Source: Streptomyces sp. MST-110588
GTDB taxonomy: Bacteria > Actinomycetota > Actinomycetes > Streptomycetales > Streptomycetaceae
NCBI RefSeq assembly: GCF_022695595.1
Contig: NZ_CP074380.1
Location: forward strand, 6,724,501 to 6,788,500
Length of the DNA: 64,000 bases
Reading direction: 5' to 3'
Below are positions 46,835 through 55,553 of this stretch, in pieces. The translations under genes and the position numbers were made by a program. The notes under the pieces are model-generated. The model had not been told where the DNA came from, did no database searches, and worked only from the letters and a program-made list of their open reading frames with translations. Position 1 is the first letter of the stretch, and each line of letters starts with the position of its first letter.

Positions 46835-48007
46835 ATGACGACGCCCCCGGCTTCTTCGCCCCCTCCCACCCCGCCTTCGGCCTCCTCGACTCCGCCCCCG
46901 GCCTCTTCGGCTCCGCCCCCGTCTTCCTCGACTCCGCCGTCGCTCCCTCCGCTCGCCAGGATCATGCAGCTCGCCACGGGCGGCTGGGTGGCCCAGGCGC
47001 TGAGCGTGGCGGCCACGCTCGGGGTCGCCGACGAACTGGCCGACGGGCCACGGCGCGTGGAGGACGTCGCCGAGGCGGTCGGCGCGCACCCGGACACCCT
47101 CTACCGGCTGCTGCGGGCCCTGGCCGGCGCGGGGGTGTTCCAGGAACTCGACGGCCGGCGCTTCGCCCCGGCCCCCGCCGGTGAACTGCTGCGCTCCGGC
47201 GTCCCGGGGTCGTTGCGCGACTGGCTCCAGTGGGTCGGCCACCCCCTGCCCCGCCAGGCGTGGGGAGCGCTGCTGGAGAGCGTACGCACGGGGGAGTCCG
47301 CCTTCGAGCGGGTGCACGGTACCGACGTGGTCGCCTACGTACAGGACCGTCCGCAGGAGGCGGAGCTGTTCCGCAGGGCGATGAAGACGATGACCGGCCA
47401 AGTGATCCAGGCCGTCGTCGCCGCCTACGACTTCGGCGCCTTCGGCACCGTCGTGGACGTCGGCGGCGCGCGGGGCGAGTTCATCGCCGCGGCCCTGGCG
47501 GCCGAGCCGAAGGCGCGCGGGGTCTTCCTCGATCTGCCGCACCTCCTCGCCGAAGCCCGGGAGACCGTACGGGAAGCGGGCGTGGCCGACCGCTGCGAGC
47601 TGGTGGCCGGGGACCTCCGCGAGTCCGTACCGCCGGGCGGCGACGCCTACGTCCTGTTCAACGTGCTCCACAACTGGGACGACGAGCAGGCCGTCCGCAT
47701 CCTGGCCAACTGCCGTACCGCGCTGGGTGACAGGGAGGAGGGGCGGGTCCTGGTGTCCGAGGTCGTCCTCCCGGACGGGCCTGAACCTTCCCTGGCCGCA
47801 TGGATCGACCTGGAGCTGCTGGTCATCGCCCGCACCGGCACCCGGCAGCGCACCGCGCGGGAGTACCGGGAGCTCTGTGCCCGGGCGGGCCTGCGGCCGG
47901 TCCGTACGGTGCCGGGCCCCGGCACGCTCCAGATCCTGGAGGCCGCGGTCACGGCCGGTTCCGCGTACGGCGGTGGCGCGGACCGCCGTACGGAAGACGC
48001 CTCGTAG
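46835..48007 (+). CDS. SAM-dependent O-methyltransferase
   Basis: 390 aa. Residues 1-42 are almost only Pro, Ser, Thr and Ala. The dimerisation/winged-helix domain follows (LGVADELADGPRRVEDVAEA, LYRLLRALAGAGVF), then the Rossmann-like SAM domain with VVDVGGARGEFIAAALA (glycine motif), VFLDLPHLL and VLFNVLHNWDDEQAVRIL. This is the Methyltransf_2 / plant-type O-methyltransferase family, often acting on phenolic metabolites. ATG 46964 is an alternative start that removes the Pro/Ser tail. No biosynthetic cluster surrounds it. Confidence 0.88.
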   Translation: MTTPPASSPPPTPPSASSTPPPASSAPPPSSSTPPSLPPLARIMQLATGGWVAQALSVAATLGVADELADGPRRVEDVAEAVGAHPDTLYRLLRALAGAGVFQELDGRRFAPAPAGELLRSGVPGSLRDWLQWVGHPLPRQAWGALLESVRTGESAFERVHGTDVVAYVQDRPQEAELFRRAMKTMTGQVIQAVVAAYDFGAFGTVVDVGGARGEFIAAALAAEPKARGVFLDLPHLLAEARETVREAGVADRCELVAGDLRESVPPGGDAYVLFNVLHNWDDEQAVRILANCRTALGDREEGRVLVSEVVLPDGPEPSLAAWIDLELLVIARTGTRQRTAREYRELCARAGLRPVRTVPGPGTLQILEAAVTAGSAYGGGADRRTEDAS

Positions 48008-48046
48008 CGGCATAGCGGCATAGCGACAGAACGGCATAGCGGCAGA
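48006..48046. repeat. Short AGCGGCAT tandem repeats
   Basis: Four to five degenerate copies of AGCGGCAT directly after the methyltransferase stop codon. Confidence 0.7.
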
Positions 48047-48049
48047 AAA

Positions 48050-48101
48050 CGACCGTGCCCGTGCACGCCGTCCGGACCGACGGCGTACGCGGGCACGGTC
48101 G
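48050..48101 (+). terminator. Long hairpin after the methyltransferase gene
   Basis: Perfect 12-bp outer stem CGACCGTGCCCG/CGGGCACGGTCG with an inner stem ACGCCGTC/GACGGCGT. Strong terminator. Confidence 0.8.
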
Positions 48102-48112
48102 CGTACGGCTGC

Positions 48113-48151
48113 GGCCTCCCGGTGCGCGGGTGCGGTACGCACCGGGAGGCC
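48113..48151 (-). terminator. Terminator of the protease-inhibitor gene
   Basis: Perfect 14-bp stem GGCCTCCCGGTGCG/CGCACCGGGAGGCC, 7 nt past the inhibitor stop codon on the minus strand. Confidence 0.85.
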
Positions 48152-48157
48152 GGTCCG

Positions 48158-48586
48158 CTAGAACTCGAAGGTCACACCCTTGCCGGCGTTCATCATGCAG
48201 GAGTTGCCGAAGGTGTGCTCGTACGAGACCCGGCGCCCCTCCCAGACGCCCTGGGCCGTCACCACGACCGGGCTCCACTCCTTGGTACAGGCACGGTCGG
48301 AGGGGGCCTCGGTCACCTTGGCGAACTCGCCGCCCACGCCGCGCAGTTCGGCGCACGCACCGCTCGGGTCGGGGTGGCTGCCGGAGGCGGACGGAGTGCA
48401 AGTGAGCGTCACCGCCCGCTGTACCGTGGAAGCCTCGGCGGTGTCACCGCCGCGTCCGACGGTGAGTACGAGCGCCGAGGGCGCGTACAGGCTCTTCGGC
48501 TGGACCGGCTGCGCCTGTGCCGTGGTGGCCAGGCCGCCCAGAACAACCGCGGCCCCCAGCGCGATTCCCCAGTGATGTACCGCATT
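48158..48586 (-). CDS. Subtilisin inhibitor-like (SSI family) secreted protein (apparent frameshift in the signal peptide)
   Basis: I16/SSI family inhibitor. The mature part has [30 protein letters not shown], the loop [19 protein letters not shown] and the final [18 protein letters not shown], with four Cys for two disulfides. By alignment with SSI (CPM-V) P1 would be Lys, favouring trypsin-like targets. The start MRYITG at 48586 follows GGGAG, but the frame breaks at CCCC 48568-48571. One extra base gives [20 protein letters not shown], a normal signal peptide. Confidence 0.87.
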   Translation of the reverse strand, partial: NAVHHWGIALGAAVVLGGLATTAQAQPVQPKSLYAPSALVLTVGRGGDTAEASTVQRAVTLTCTPSASGSHPDPSGACAELRGVGGEFAKVTEAPSDRACTKEWSPVVVTAQGVWEGRRVSYEHTFGNSCMMNAGKGVTFEF

Positions 48587-49061
48587 CCGAACACTCCCTT
48601 GTTGGCGGTTCCAGATACCGGACACGAGTCTGACTCAACTCCCGCCTCAAAGGCACACCGATCGATCACTTCCGGTCGTTGGTTGAAAGCACTGGGTAAT
48701 GGCGCGAAGCGTGTGGCGGTCGCGGTGCGTGAGGCCTCCAACACCCGTGCGGCCAGCGGGAATCCGGAATCCCGGCATCCCGGGCCGTCGGTTGGCAGGG
48801 AGGAAAATGGCCAACATTCGTGGAAACCAAGGCTTGAGCGTGCTTCTACCCGCCGCAAGTAATGGCTGAAGTAGGTTCAAGGCGGGAAGTCGAAGGGGGT
48901 GTTGTGCCCCTCCGTGAAGGGGTGCGGACACCCGCGCGTCGCGCCGGGGCCACCGCCGGGTCACCGTGCGGCCACCGCACGCCCCTGCCGCACGCCCCTG
49001 CTGCGCGCCCCCTGCCGCATGGCCTCTATCTCGCCACCGCTACTGCTTTATTTCGCCACCC
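48587..49061. other. Intergenic region
   Basis: 475 nt without a supported gene between two minus-strand genes. It carries the SSI promoter zone (A/T-richer at 48610-48720). Two copies of a GCCACCGC/CCCCTGCCGCACGCCCCTGC-like repeat occur at 48970-49040. Confidence 0.5.
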
Positions 49062-50117
49062 CTACTGCACGACCTCGCTCCGGTTGATCGTCTCCCGCCC
49101 CTTGCGCAGCGAGGCGAAGACGAGCGTGAGGACGGTGGCGACCACGGCCCACGCGCACAGCACCAGCAGCGGACCGGTGACCGCGTTGCCGTGGAAGTAC
49201 GCGATGGACCGGGCCGTCCAGGTTCCCGCGCCCGGCGGCAGCGCGGGCCCGATCGCGCGCCAGAAGTCCGGCAGCAGCGGATAGGGGTAGGCGCCGCCCG
49301 CGCTCGGGTTGCCGGCGATCACGACCACGAGGATGGTCAGCCCGATGCCGATGATCCCGGCGATGCCCTGGAAGGCGAACGTGGTGGCGCCCACCGCGAA
49401 GACCAGCAGCGCGCCCAGGCCCCACAGGGCGGCCACACTGCCGGGCAGCGCGCCGAGGACCGGCCCGACGACGACCGCCCCGGCCAGGCCGGTCAGGACC
49501 GAATAGACCGCCAGCGCCCCGAGCCGGATGACCGCCCGCTTGGTGTTGACGGGGCGGGCGCCGTAGCTGACGGCGAGGATCGCGGCGCACAGATAGCCGC
49601 CGACGCACCAGCCGATCACGAGGTAGAAGGAGGACAGGCCGCGGGCGTCGTCCGGGTCCGCCGGGGCCACGTCCTGGGTCCGTACCGTACGCTTCTGCTC
49701 CTTTTCCGCCCGGGTGAGGACCGTCTCGACCGCCTGGGAGAGCGAGGCGCCGCTGCCGGTGGCGAGAAGCAGCTTGTCGGTGCTGCCGCGGGGGTCGACG
49801 ACCAGCGCGGCGTCGATCTTCCGTTCCTTGATCTGCCGGACGGCGTCGGCCTCGGAGGGAGCCGTACGCGGGTCCAGGGGGGAGCCCGGCAGCTTGCCGA
49901 GCCGGTCCGTCAACTGCCCGCCGGCCTGCGCGGGGGCGACGACCGCGACCGGGACGTCCCTGGGTTTGGGGGAGTGGAAGGCGCCGGTGTACGACGCGAT
50001 GAACAGGGCCGTCAGGGCCAGTACGCCGATCATCAGCAGCGCCGCCCGCGCCGTCACCGCGTCCCTGACCTCCTCCATGAAGGTGGTGCGGCTGCCGTTG
50101 TCCGTCGTGGTGGCCAT
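49062..50117 (-). CDS. ABC-2-type / DUF3533-like membrane protein
   Basis: 351 aa. One N-terminal helix (ALLMIGVLALTALFIASYTG), a 150-residue extracytoplasmic domain (VPVAVVAPAQAGGQLTDRL ... IDAALVVDPRGSTDKLLLAT) and five C-terminal helices. This is the architecture of YhgE/Pip and ABC-2 permease-like proteins. No ATPase gene is adjacent. ATG 50117 has GAGGAG 7 nt upstream. Transport role is inferred from topology. Confidence 0.75.
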   Translation of the reverse strand: MATTTDNGSRTTFMEEVRDAVTARAALLMIGVLALTALFIASYTGAFHSPKPRDVPVAVVAPAQAGGQLTDRLGKLPGSPLDPRTAPSEADAVRQIKERKIDAALVVDPRGSTDKLLLATGSGASLSQAVETVLTRAEKEQKRTVRTQDVAPADPDDARGLSSFYLVIGWCVGGYLCAAILAVSYGARPVNTKRAVIRLGALAVYSVLTGLAGAVVVGPVLGALPGSVAALWGLGALLVFAVGATTFAFQGIAGIIGIGLTILVVVIAGNPSAGGAYPYPLLPDFWRAIGPALPPGAGTWTARSIAYFHGNAVTGPLLVLCAWAVVATVLTLVFASLRKGRETINRSEVVQ

Positions 50118-50234
50118 GTGCCACTCCTCGCCCGGTCGTCCTGTGGGGGTGCATCGAAGCGCCGAAGAATTTTGTCCATGTATCTCCCGATACATCCTCC
50201 GGTTGCTGCCGATCTTCCGCAGGTCGAGCGGGTC

Positions 50235-50252
50235 TGTTCGAGGGGTCGAACA
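50235..50252. promoter_or_regulatory. Palindrome upstream of dnaE2
   Basis: TGTTCGA-GGGG-TCGAACA. It uses the half-sites of the actinobacterial SOS box (TCGAAC-N4-GTTCGA) but in swapped order. Another GTTCGA lies at 50269-50274. Possible LexA-related control of dnaE2; not a canonical box. Confidence 0.35.
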
Positions 50253-50349
50253 GTGCATTCGTACGCACGTTCGAGAAAAGAGTTATGGTGGGGACCGAGG
50301 CGGGGGACACAGGATCGGTCAGGGGGTGTACGAGCGGCAGGAGGCGCGG

Positions 50350-53300
50350 ATGCCAGGGTTCACGCATCTGCACACCGCGTCGGGATACTCCCCGCGGTAC
50401 GGCGCCTCGCATCCCGAGCGGCTCGCCGAGCGCGCCGCCGAGCGCCACATGGACGCCCTCGCGCTGACCGACCGGGACGGCCTGGCCGGAGCCGTCCGGT
50501 TCGCCAAGGCTGCCGCGAAGGCGGGGATCCGCCCGCTGTTCGGCACCGAGCTGGCGGTGGGGGAGCGGGAGCGGTCATCGGCCGACGCGGGCCGGAGCAC
50601 GGGCACGGACCGGAGCATGAGCGCGGGCCGGAGTACGAGCACGGCCCGGAGCGCAGGCGTGGCCCGGGACACGGTCCGGCGGCGCAACCCCGTACGCGGC
50701 GGGGCGTTCGTCGACGAGTCGGCGGCCCGCGCCGTCTTCCTCGCCCGGGACGGCGCGGCCGGCTGGGCCGCGCTGTGCCGCCTGGTCACGGCCGCGCACG
50801 CCGGCGGGGAGAAGCCCCCCGTACTGCCGTGGCAGGCCCTGGCGACGGCGGCGGACGCGGTGACCGTCCTGCTGGGACCCGACTCCGAGCCCGGACGGGC
50901 GCTGGCCGCCGGCCGCCCCGACCGCGCCGCCCGGCTCCTGGCTCCCTGGCGCGAGCTGTACGGTGACGCGCTGCGCCTGGAAGTTCTCGACCACGGCCGC
51001 CCGGGCACCGGCCCCGGCTCGACCCGGCTGGCCGCCCGCACCCTGGGCTTCGCCGTCGACCAGGGCGTACGTGCCGTACTGACCAACGCCGTCCGCTACG
51101 CCGACCCCGGCCAGGGCCCGGTCGCCGACGTCCTGGACTCCGCCCGCCGCCTGGTGCCGGTGGACCGCCACCGCCCCGGCGCCCGGGACAGCGGCGAGCG
51201 CTGGCTCAAGGACGCGGACGCCATGGCCCGTACCGCCGGGCGGATCGCCGAGGCGGCCGGCTTCCGGCGCGGGACCGCCCACCGGCTGCTCGCCATGACC
51301 GAGGAGACGGCCGGGGAGTGCCTGGTCGACCCGGAGGACGACATCGGGCTCGGCACCGTCCACTTCCCCGAACCGCACCTGGTGGGCGCCGGGCGCCGCA
51401 CGGCCGCGCGGGTGCTGGCCTCGCGCTGCGCCGCCGCCATGGTGCTGCGCGGCTACGACCGCGACCGCGCCTACTGGGAGCGGATGCACCACGAGCTGGA
51501 CATCATCGGCCACCACGGCTTCGCCTCGTACTTCCTGACCGTGGCCCAGGTCGTCCAGGACACCCGGGAGCTGGGCATACGGGTCACCGCACGCGGCTCC
51601 GGCGCGGGCTCGCTGGTCAACCACCTGCTCGGCATCGCCCACGCCGACCCCGTCGAGCACGGGCTGCTGATGGAGCGTTTCTTGTCCAAGAACCGGGCCG
51701 TGCTGCCCGACATCGACATCGACGTGGAGTCCGCCCGCCGCCTGGAGGTCTACCGCGCGATCTTCGACCGCTTCGGCGCGGAGCGGGTGGCGACCGTCGC
51801 CATGCCCGAGACCTACCGGGTACGGCACGCCGTACGGGACGTGGGCGCCGCCATGGGCATGGACCCCGCCGAGGTGGACCGACTGGCCAAGTCCTTCCCG
51901 CACATCCGGGCCCGGGACGCGCGCGCCGCGCTCGCGGAGCTGCCGGAGCTGCGCGGCGTGGACGCGGAGAAGTACGGGCCGATGTGGGGTCTGGTCGAGG
52001 CGCTGGACGGGCTGCCGCGGGGGGTCGCCATGCACCCGTGCGGGGTGCTGCTCTCCGACGCCTCGCTGACGGCCCGTACCCCCGTGGTGCCCACCACCGG
52101 CGAGGTCCCCCACCTCGGCGAGGGCACGGGGAGCGCCCCCATCCCGATGTCGCAGTTCGACAAGGACGACGTGGAGGAGATGGGGCTGCTCAAGCTCGAC
52201 GTGCTGGGGGTGCGGATGCAGTCCGCGATGGCGCACGCGGTCACCGAGATCGAACGGGCCACCGGGCGGGCCGTCGACCTGGACGACCCGGCGCAGGTGC
52301 CGCCGGGCGACCCCGCCACGTACGGCCTGATCCGCTCCACCGAGACGCTCGGCTGCTTCCAGATCGAGTCGCCCGGCCAGCGCGACCTGGTCGGGCGGCT
52401 TCAGCCGGCCACCTTCCACGACCTGGTGGTGGACATCTCGCTCTTCCGGCCGGGACCGGTCGCCGCCGACATGGTGCGGCCCTTCATCGAGGCCCGGCAC
52501 GGCCGCAGGGCCGCCCGCTATCCGCATCCGGACCTCGAAGAGGCGCTGCGCGAGACGTACGGGGTCGTGGTCTTCCACGAGCAGATCATCGAGATCCTGC
52601 GGATCATGACCGGCTGCGGGCGTGGCGAGGCGGACGAGAAGCGGCGCGCGCTGTCGCGTCCGGAGTTCCAGGGGAAGATCCGCGCCTGGTTCGCGGAGCG
52701 CGCGGAGCGGCGGGGGTACGCCCCCGAAGTGATCACGCACACCTGGGAGATCGTCGAGGCGTTCGGGTCATACGGCTTCTGCAAGGCGCATGCCGTGGCC
52801 TTCGCGGTGCCGACCTACCAGTCCGCCTGGCTCAAGGCGCACCACCCGGCGGCCTTCTATGCCGGGCTGCTCACCCATGACCCCGGGATGTACCCCAAGC
52901 GGCTGCTGCTGGCGGACGCGCGGCGGCGGGGGGTGCCGGTGCTGCCGCTGGATGTGAACCGGTCGGCGGTCGGTCATCGAATCGAACTGGTGTCTGGTTC
53001 GGGCTTTCCTGGTTCTGGTTCGGGCCTTTCTGGTTCCGGTTCGGGCCGCCCTGGCCCGGGTTCTGATCTTCCTGGTCCGGGCCCGGATCTCCCTCGTAAG
53101 GGCATATGGGGGCTGCGGCTCGCGCTCTGCGATGTGCACGGCATGAGTGAGGCCGAGGTCGAACGGATCGCGGCCGGGCAGCCCTACGTCTCCCTCCAGG
53201 ACTTCTGGCAGCGGGCCCGCCCGGGGCGGCCGGTGGCCGAACGCCTCGCCCGGGTCGGCGCGCTGGACGCCTTCGGCGCCAACCGCCGGGACCTGCTGCT

Positions 53301-54363
53301 GCACCTCGCCGAGCTCCACGCCCGGCAACGAGGCGCGCACCAGGGGCAGTTGACGCTGGCGGACGAGGGAGGCGGCGGATCCGGCGGTACGGCCGAGGGA
53401 GCCGGGGCCGCCGCTTCCGTCGCGCCCCTGGGGCTGCCCGACCTGAGCGACGTCGAACGGCTCAGCGCCGAGCTGGGCGTCCTGGGCATGGACGCCTCCC
53501 GGCACCTGATGAGCGACCACCGGGAGTTCCTCGCCGAGCTGGGCGCGCTGCCGGCCAGAAGCCTGCGCGACGCCCGGCACGGTGAGACGGTGCTGGTCGC
53601 CGGGGCCAAGGCCGCCACCCAGACCCCGCCGATCCGCTCCGGCCGCCGGGTCATCTTCACCACCCTGGACGACAGTACGGGCCTGGTCGACTGCGCCTTC
53701 TTCGACGACTCGCACGCGACCTGTGCCCACACCGTCTTCCACTCCTGGCTGCTGCTGGTACGCGGTACGGTCCAGCGGCGCGGGCCACGCAGCTTCAGCG
53801 TGGTCGCCTCCGCCGCCTGGAACCTTGCCGAACTGGCCGGACTGCGCCGTGAGGGCGGGCTGGCGGCGGTCACCGCCCGGCTCGCGGAAGGCGGCGGCGG
53901 GCGACCGGCTCCGGATGAGACGGTTCTGTACGAGACGGCTCCGGTGGAGAGGACCGGGCGCGAGACGGCTGAGCGCGAGTTGGCTGAGCGCGAGTCGGCC
54001 GGGGACGACGGGGCGGTTGGGAGTGGTGGGGTTTCGACGGCCACGGCTCCGGACGGTACGGCCGTGGCGGCGCGCAGGGTGCAGGGCGAGCCGGTCCGGT
54101 CGGGGTCGGCCCGTCCCGAGGCGACCTGGGCGGGAACGGCTCCGGCGGCGGCCGGTGGCGCCGGGGCCGAGAGCGCCGGGGACGGGAACGGGGACGGGGA
54201 CGGTACGGCTGAGGGCGGTGCAGCCGAAGGCGCCGCGGCCGGGCGCACCATCCGGCTGGAGACCGGCTACGAGCTGCACCCCTGGGCCGACCTCCGGCCC
54301 GCGGGCGACCACGCCGCCACCGGACGCAAGCTGTGGCACGCCAGCCCGGGGAGCGCGGGATGA
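50350..54363 (+). CDS. dnaE2: Error-prone DNA polymerase III alpha subunit (DnaE2/ImuC)
   Basis: 1337 aa. PHP domain at residues 1-80 (FTHLHTASGYSPRYGASHPE, MDALALTDRDGLAGAVRF). The polymerase core has LPDIDIDVES with catalytic Asp454 and Asp456, then FDKDDVEEMGLLKLDVLGV and FRPGPVAADMVRPFIEARHG. Helix-hairpin-helix and OB-fold regions follow. Longer than usual because of low-complexity inserts: Arg/Ser/Thr/Ala repeats at about 78-115, GSGSG/PGPG repeats at about 880-915 and a Glu/Ala/Gly tail. It makes translesion synthesis with ImuB-type partners. AGGAGG precedes ATG; the imuB-like gene overlaps by 4 nt. Confidence 0.93.
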   Translation: MPGFTHLHTASGYSPRYGASHPERLAERAAERHMDALALTDRDGLAGAVRFAKAAAKAGIRPLFGTELAVGERERSSADAGRSTGTDRSMSAGRSTSTARSAGVARDTVRRRNPVRGGAFVDESAARAVFLARDGAAGWAALCRLVTAAHAGGEKPPVLPWQALATAADAVTVLLGPDSEPGRALAAGRPDRAARLLAPWRELYGDALRLEVLDHGRPGTGPGSTRLAARTLGFAVDQGVRAVLTNAVRYADPGQGPVADVLDSARRLVPVDRHRPGARDSGERWLKDADAMARTAGRIAEAAGFRRGTAHRLLAMTEETAGECLVDPEDDIGLGTVHFPEPHLVGAGRRTAARVLASRCAAAMVLRGYDRDRAYWERMHHELDIIGHHGFASYFLTVAQVVQDTRELGIRVTARGSGAGSLVNHLLGIAHADPVEHGLLMERFLSKNRAVLPDIDIDVESARRLEVYRAIFDRFGAERVATVAMPETYRVRHAVRDVGAAMGMDPAEVDRLAKSFPHIRARDARAALAELPELRGVDAEKYGPMWGLVEALDGLPRGVAMHPCGVLLSDASLTARTPVVPTTGEVPHLGEGTGSAPIPMSQFDKDDVEEMGLLKLDVLGVRMQSAMAHAVTEIERATGRAVDLDDPAQVPPGDPATYGLIRSTETLGCFQIESPGQRDLVGRLQPATFHDLVVDISLFRPGPVAADMVRPFIEARHGRRAARYPHPDLEEALRETYGVVVFHEQIIEILRIMTGCGRGEADEKRRALSRPEFQGKIRAWFAERAERRGYAPEVITHTWEIVEAFGSYGFCKAHAVAFAVPTYQSAWLKAHHPAAFYAGLLTHDPGMYPKRLLLADARRRGVPVLPLDVNRSAVGHRIELVSGSGFPGSGSGLSGSGSGRPGPGSDLPGPGPDLPRKGIWGLRLALCDVHGMSEAEVERIAAGQPYVSLQDFWQRARPGRPVAERLARVGALDAFGANRRDLLLHLAELHARQRGAHQGQLTLADEGGGGSGGTAEGAGAAASVAPLGLPDLSDVERLSAELGVLGMDASRHLMSDHREFLAELGALPARSLRDARHGETVLVAGAKAATQTPPIRSGRRVIFTTLDDSTGLVDCAFFDDSHATCAHTVFHSWLLLVRGTVQRRGPRSFSVVASAAWNLAELAGLRREGGLAAVTARLAEGGGGRPAPDETVLYETAPVERTGRETAERELAERESAGDDGAVGSGGVSTATAPDGTAVAARRVQGEPVRSGSARPEATWAGTAPAAAGGAGAESAGDGNGDGDGTAEGGAAEGAAAGRTIRLETGYELHPWADLRPAGDHAATGRKLWHASPGSAG

Positions 54364-55448
54364 CCCCCGAACCCGAAACGGCCTCCCGGACAGCCGGTAC
54401 GGAACCCGTGCCCGGTACGGAATCCGCGTCGGGCACGGAACCCGCGTCGGGCACGGGCCGCGAGGTGCTGTACATACGGTTCCGGACCGCTGAGGACACC
54501 TCCCCCGACGAGGAGACCTACGAACAACTCCTGCGCCTGCTCGGCCGGTTCACCCCCGTGATCGAGGCGCTGCCGCCCGACGCCGCGCTGGCCGACGTCC
54601 GGGGCGCACGGCGGTACTTCGGGCGGGACGCGGCAGGCATCGCCGAGCTGGTACGACTGCGGGCGCTGGCCTGGTACGGCGTGCGCTGCACCATCGGGAT
54701 CGCCGCCAACCCGCTGCTCGCGCGGATGGCGGCCCAGGGCGCCGCCCCGGGCGAGACCCGGACGGTTCCCGGGGACTCCGGGGCCGTCGCCGCGTTCCTC
54801 GCCCGTAAGCCCGCCGTCGCGCTGTACGGCGTCGGGCCCGCGACCGCGCGCAAGCTGTGCTCGTACGGACTGGACAGCGTCGGGCGGATCGCCGCCGCGC
54901 CGTCCGCCACGCTCCAGCGGATCCTGGGGGCGGAGACCGGCCGTACGGTGCACGAGCGGGCGCGCGGCCTGGACCCGACCCCGGTGACGCCCAACGCGTC
55001 CGCCCGGTCGATGGGCGCCGAACACCGCTTCGCGTACGACGAGCTGGACCCCGAACGGCGCCGGCGCGCGCTGCTCACGCTGGCGGACGACCTCGGCTCC
55101 CGTATGCGCGCGAGCGGGCAGGCCGCCCGCGCGCTCACTCTCACCGTCCGCTACGCCGACCGCTCCACGACGACGCGTACCCGGCGGCTGGCCGAGCCGA
55201 CCGCGCACGGCCCGGCGCTGACCGCCGCCGCCTACGCGCTGCATGCCGCGCTCGGACTGCAACGGGCACGCGTACGCGCCGTGGCGCTGCGCGCGGAGGA
55301 CCTGTGCCGGGCCGAACTCGCCAGCCGGCAGTTGATGTTCGACCCGTCCGACGACAAGGCCCGCCGGATCGAGGCGGCCGTGGACCGGGCGCGGAAGCGC
55401 TTCGGGCAGGGTGCGGTACGGCCCGCGGCGAAGCTCGGTCCCGGATGA
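54360..55448 (+). CDS. ImuB-like Y-family polymerase homologue (catalytic residues missing)
   Basis: 362 aa. Low-complexity N-terminus (GTEPVPGTESASGTEPASGT), then a Y-family fold: EALPPDAALADVRGARRYFG, CTIGIAANPLLARMAA, VALYGVGPATARKLCSYGLD (helix-hairpin-helix) and little-finger region. The first metal-binding motif (usually HVDMDAF) reads VLYIRFRTAED, and the SxDE motif reads PPDAALAD, so the carboxylates are gone. This is the ImuB pattern, an inactive adaptor in the DnaE2 mutasome. ATGA overlap with dnaE2. No imuA-like gene is adjacent. Confidence 0.85.
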   Translation: MTPEPETASRTAGTEPVPGTESASGTEPASGTGREVLYIRFRTAEDTSPDEETYEQLLRLLGRFTPVIEALPPDAALADVRGARRYFGRDAAGIAELVRLRALAWYGVRCTIGIAANPLLARMAAQGAAPGETRTVPGDSGAVAAFLARKPAVALYGVGPATARKLCSYGLDSVGRIAAAPSATLQRILGAETGRTVHERARGLDPTPVTPNASARSMGAEHRFAYDELDPERRRRALLTLADDLGSRMRASGQAARALTLTVRYADRSTTTRTRRLAEPTAHGPALTAAAYALHAALGLQRARVRAVALRAEDLCRAELASRQLMFDPSDDKARRIEAAVDRARKRFGQGAVRPAAKLGPG

Positions 55449-55553
55449 GACCGGACGCCCGCCTTCCGTGACGTTCTGTTACAAGCGGCCGATTGACCGG
55501 GGGCGGCCGACCGCAGGACACTTCCGGCTACCGGGGCGGGCCCAGGGGGGAAC

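Noticed and set aside
45091..47184. 697-residue MFS protein with a long C-terminal extension
   Set aside because: The extension overlaps the methyltransferase in the wrong frame and disappears if one G is restored at 46759-46763.
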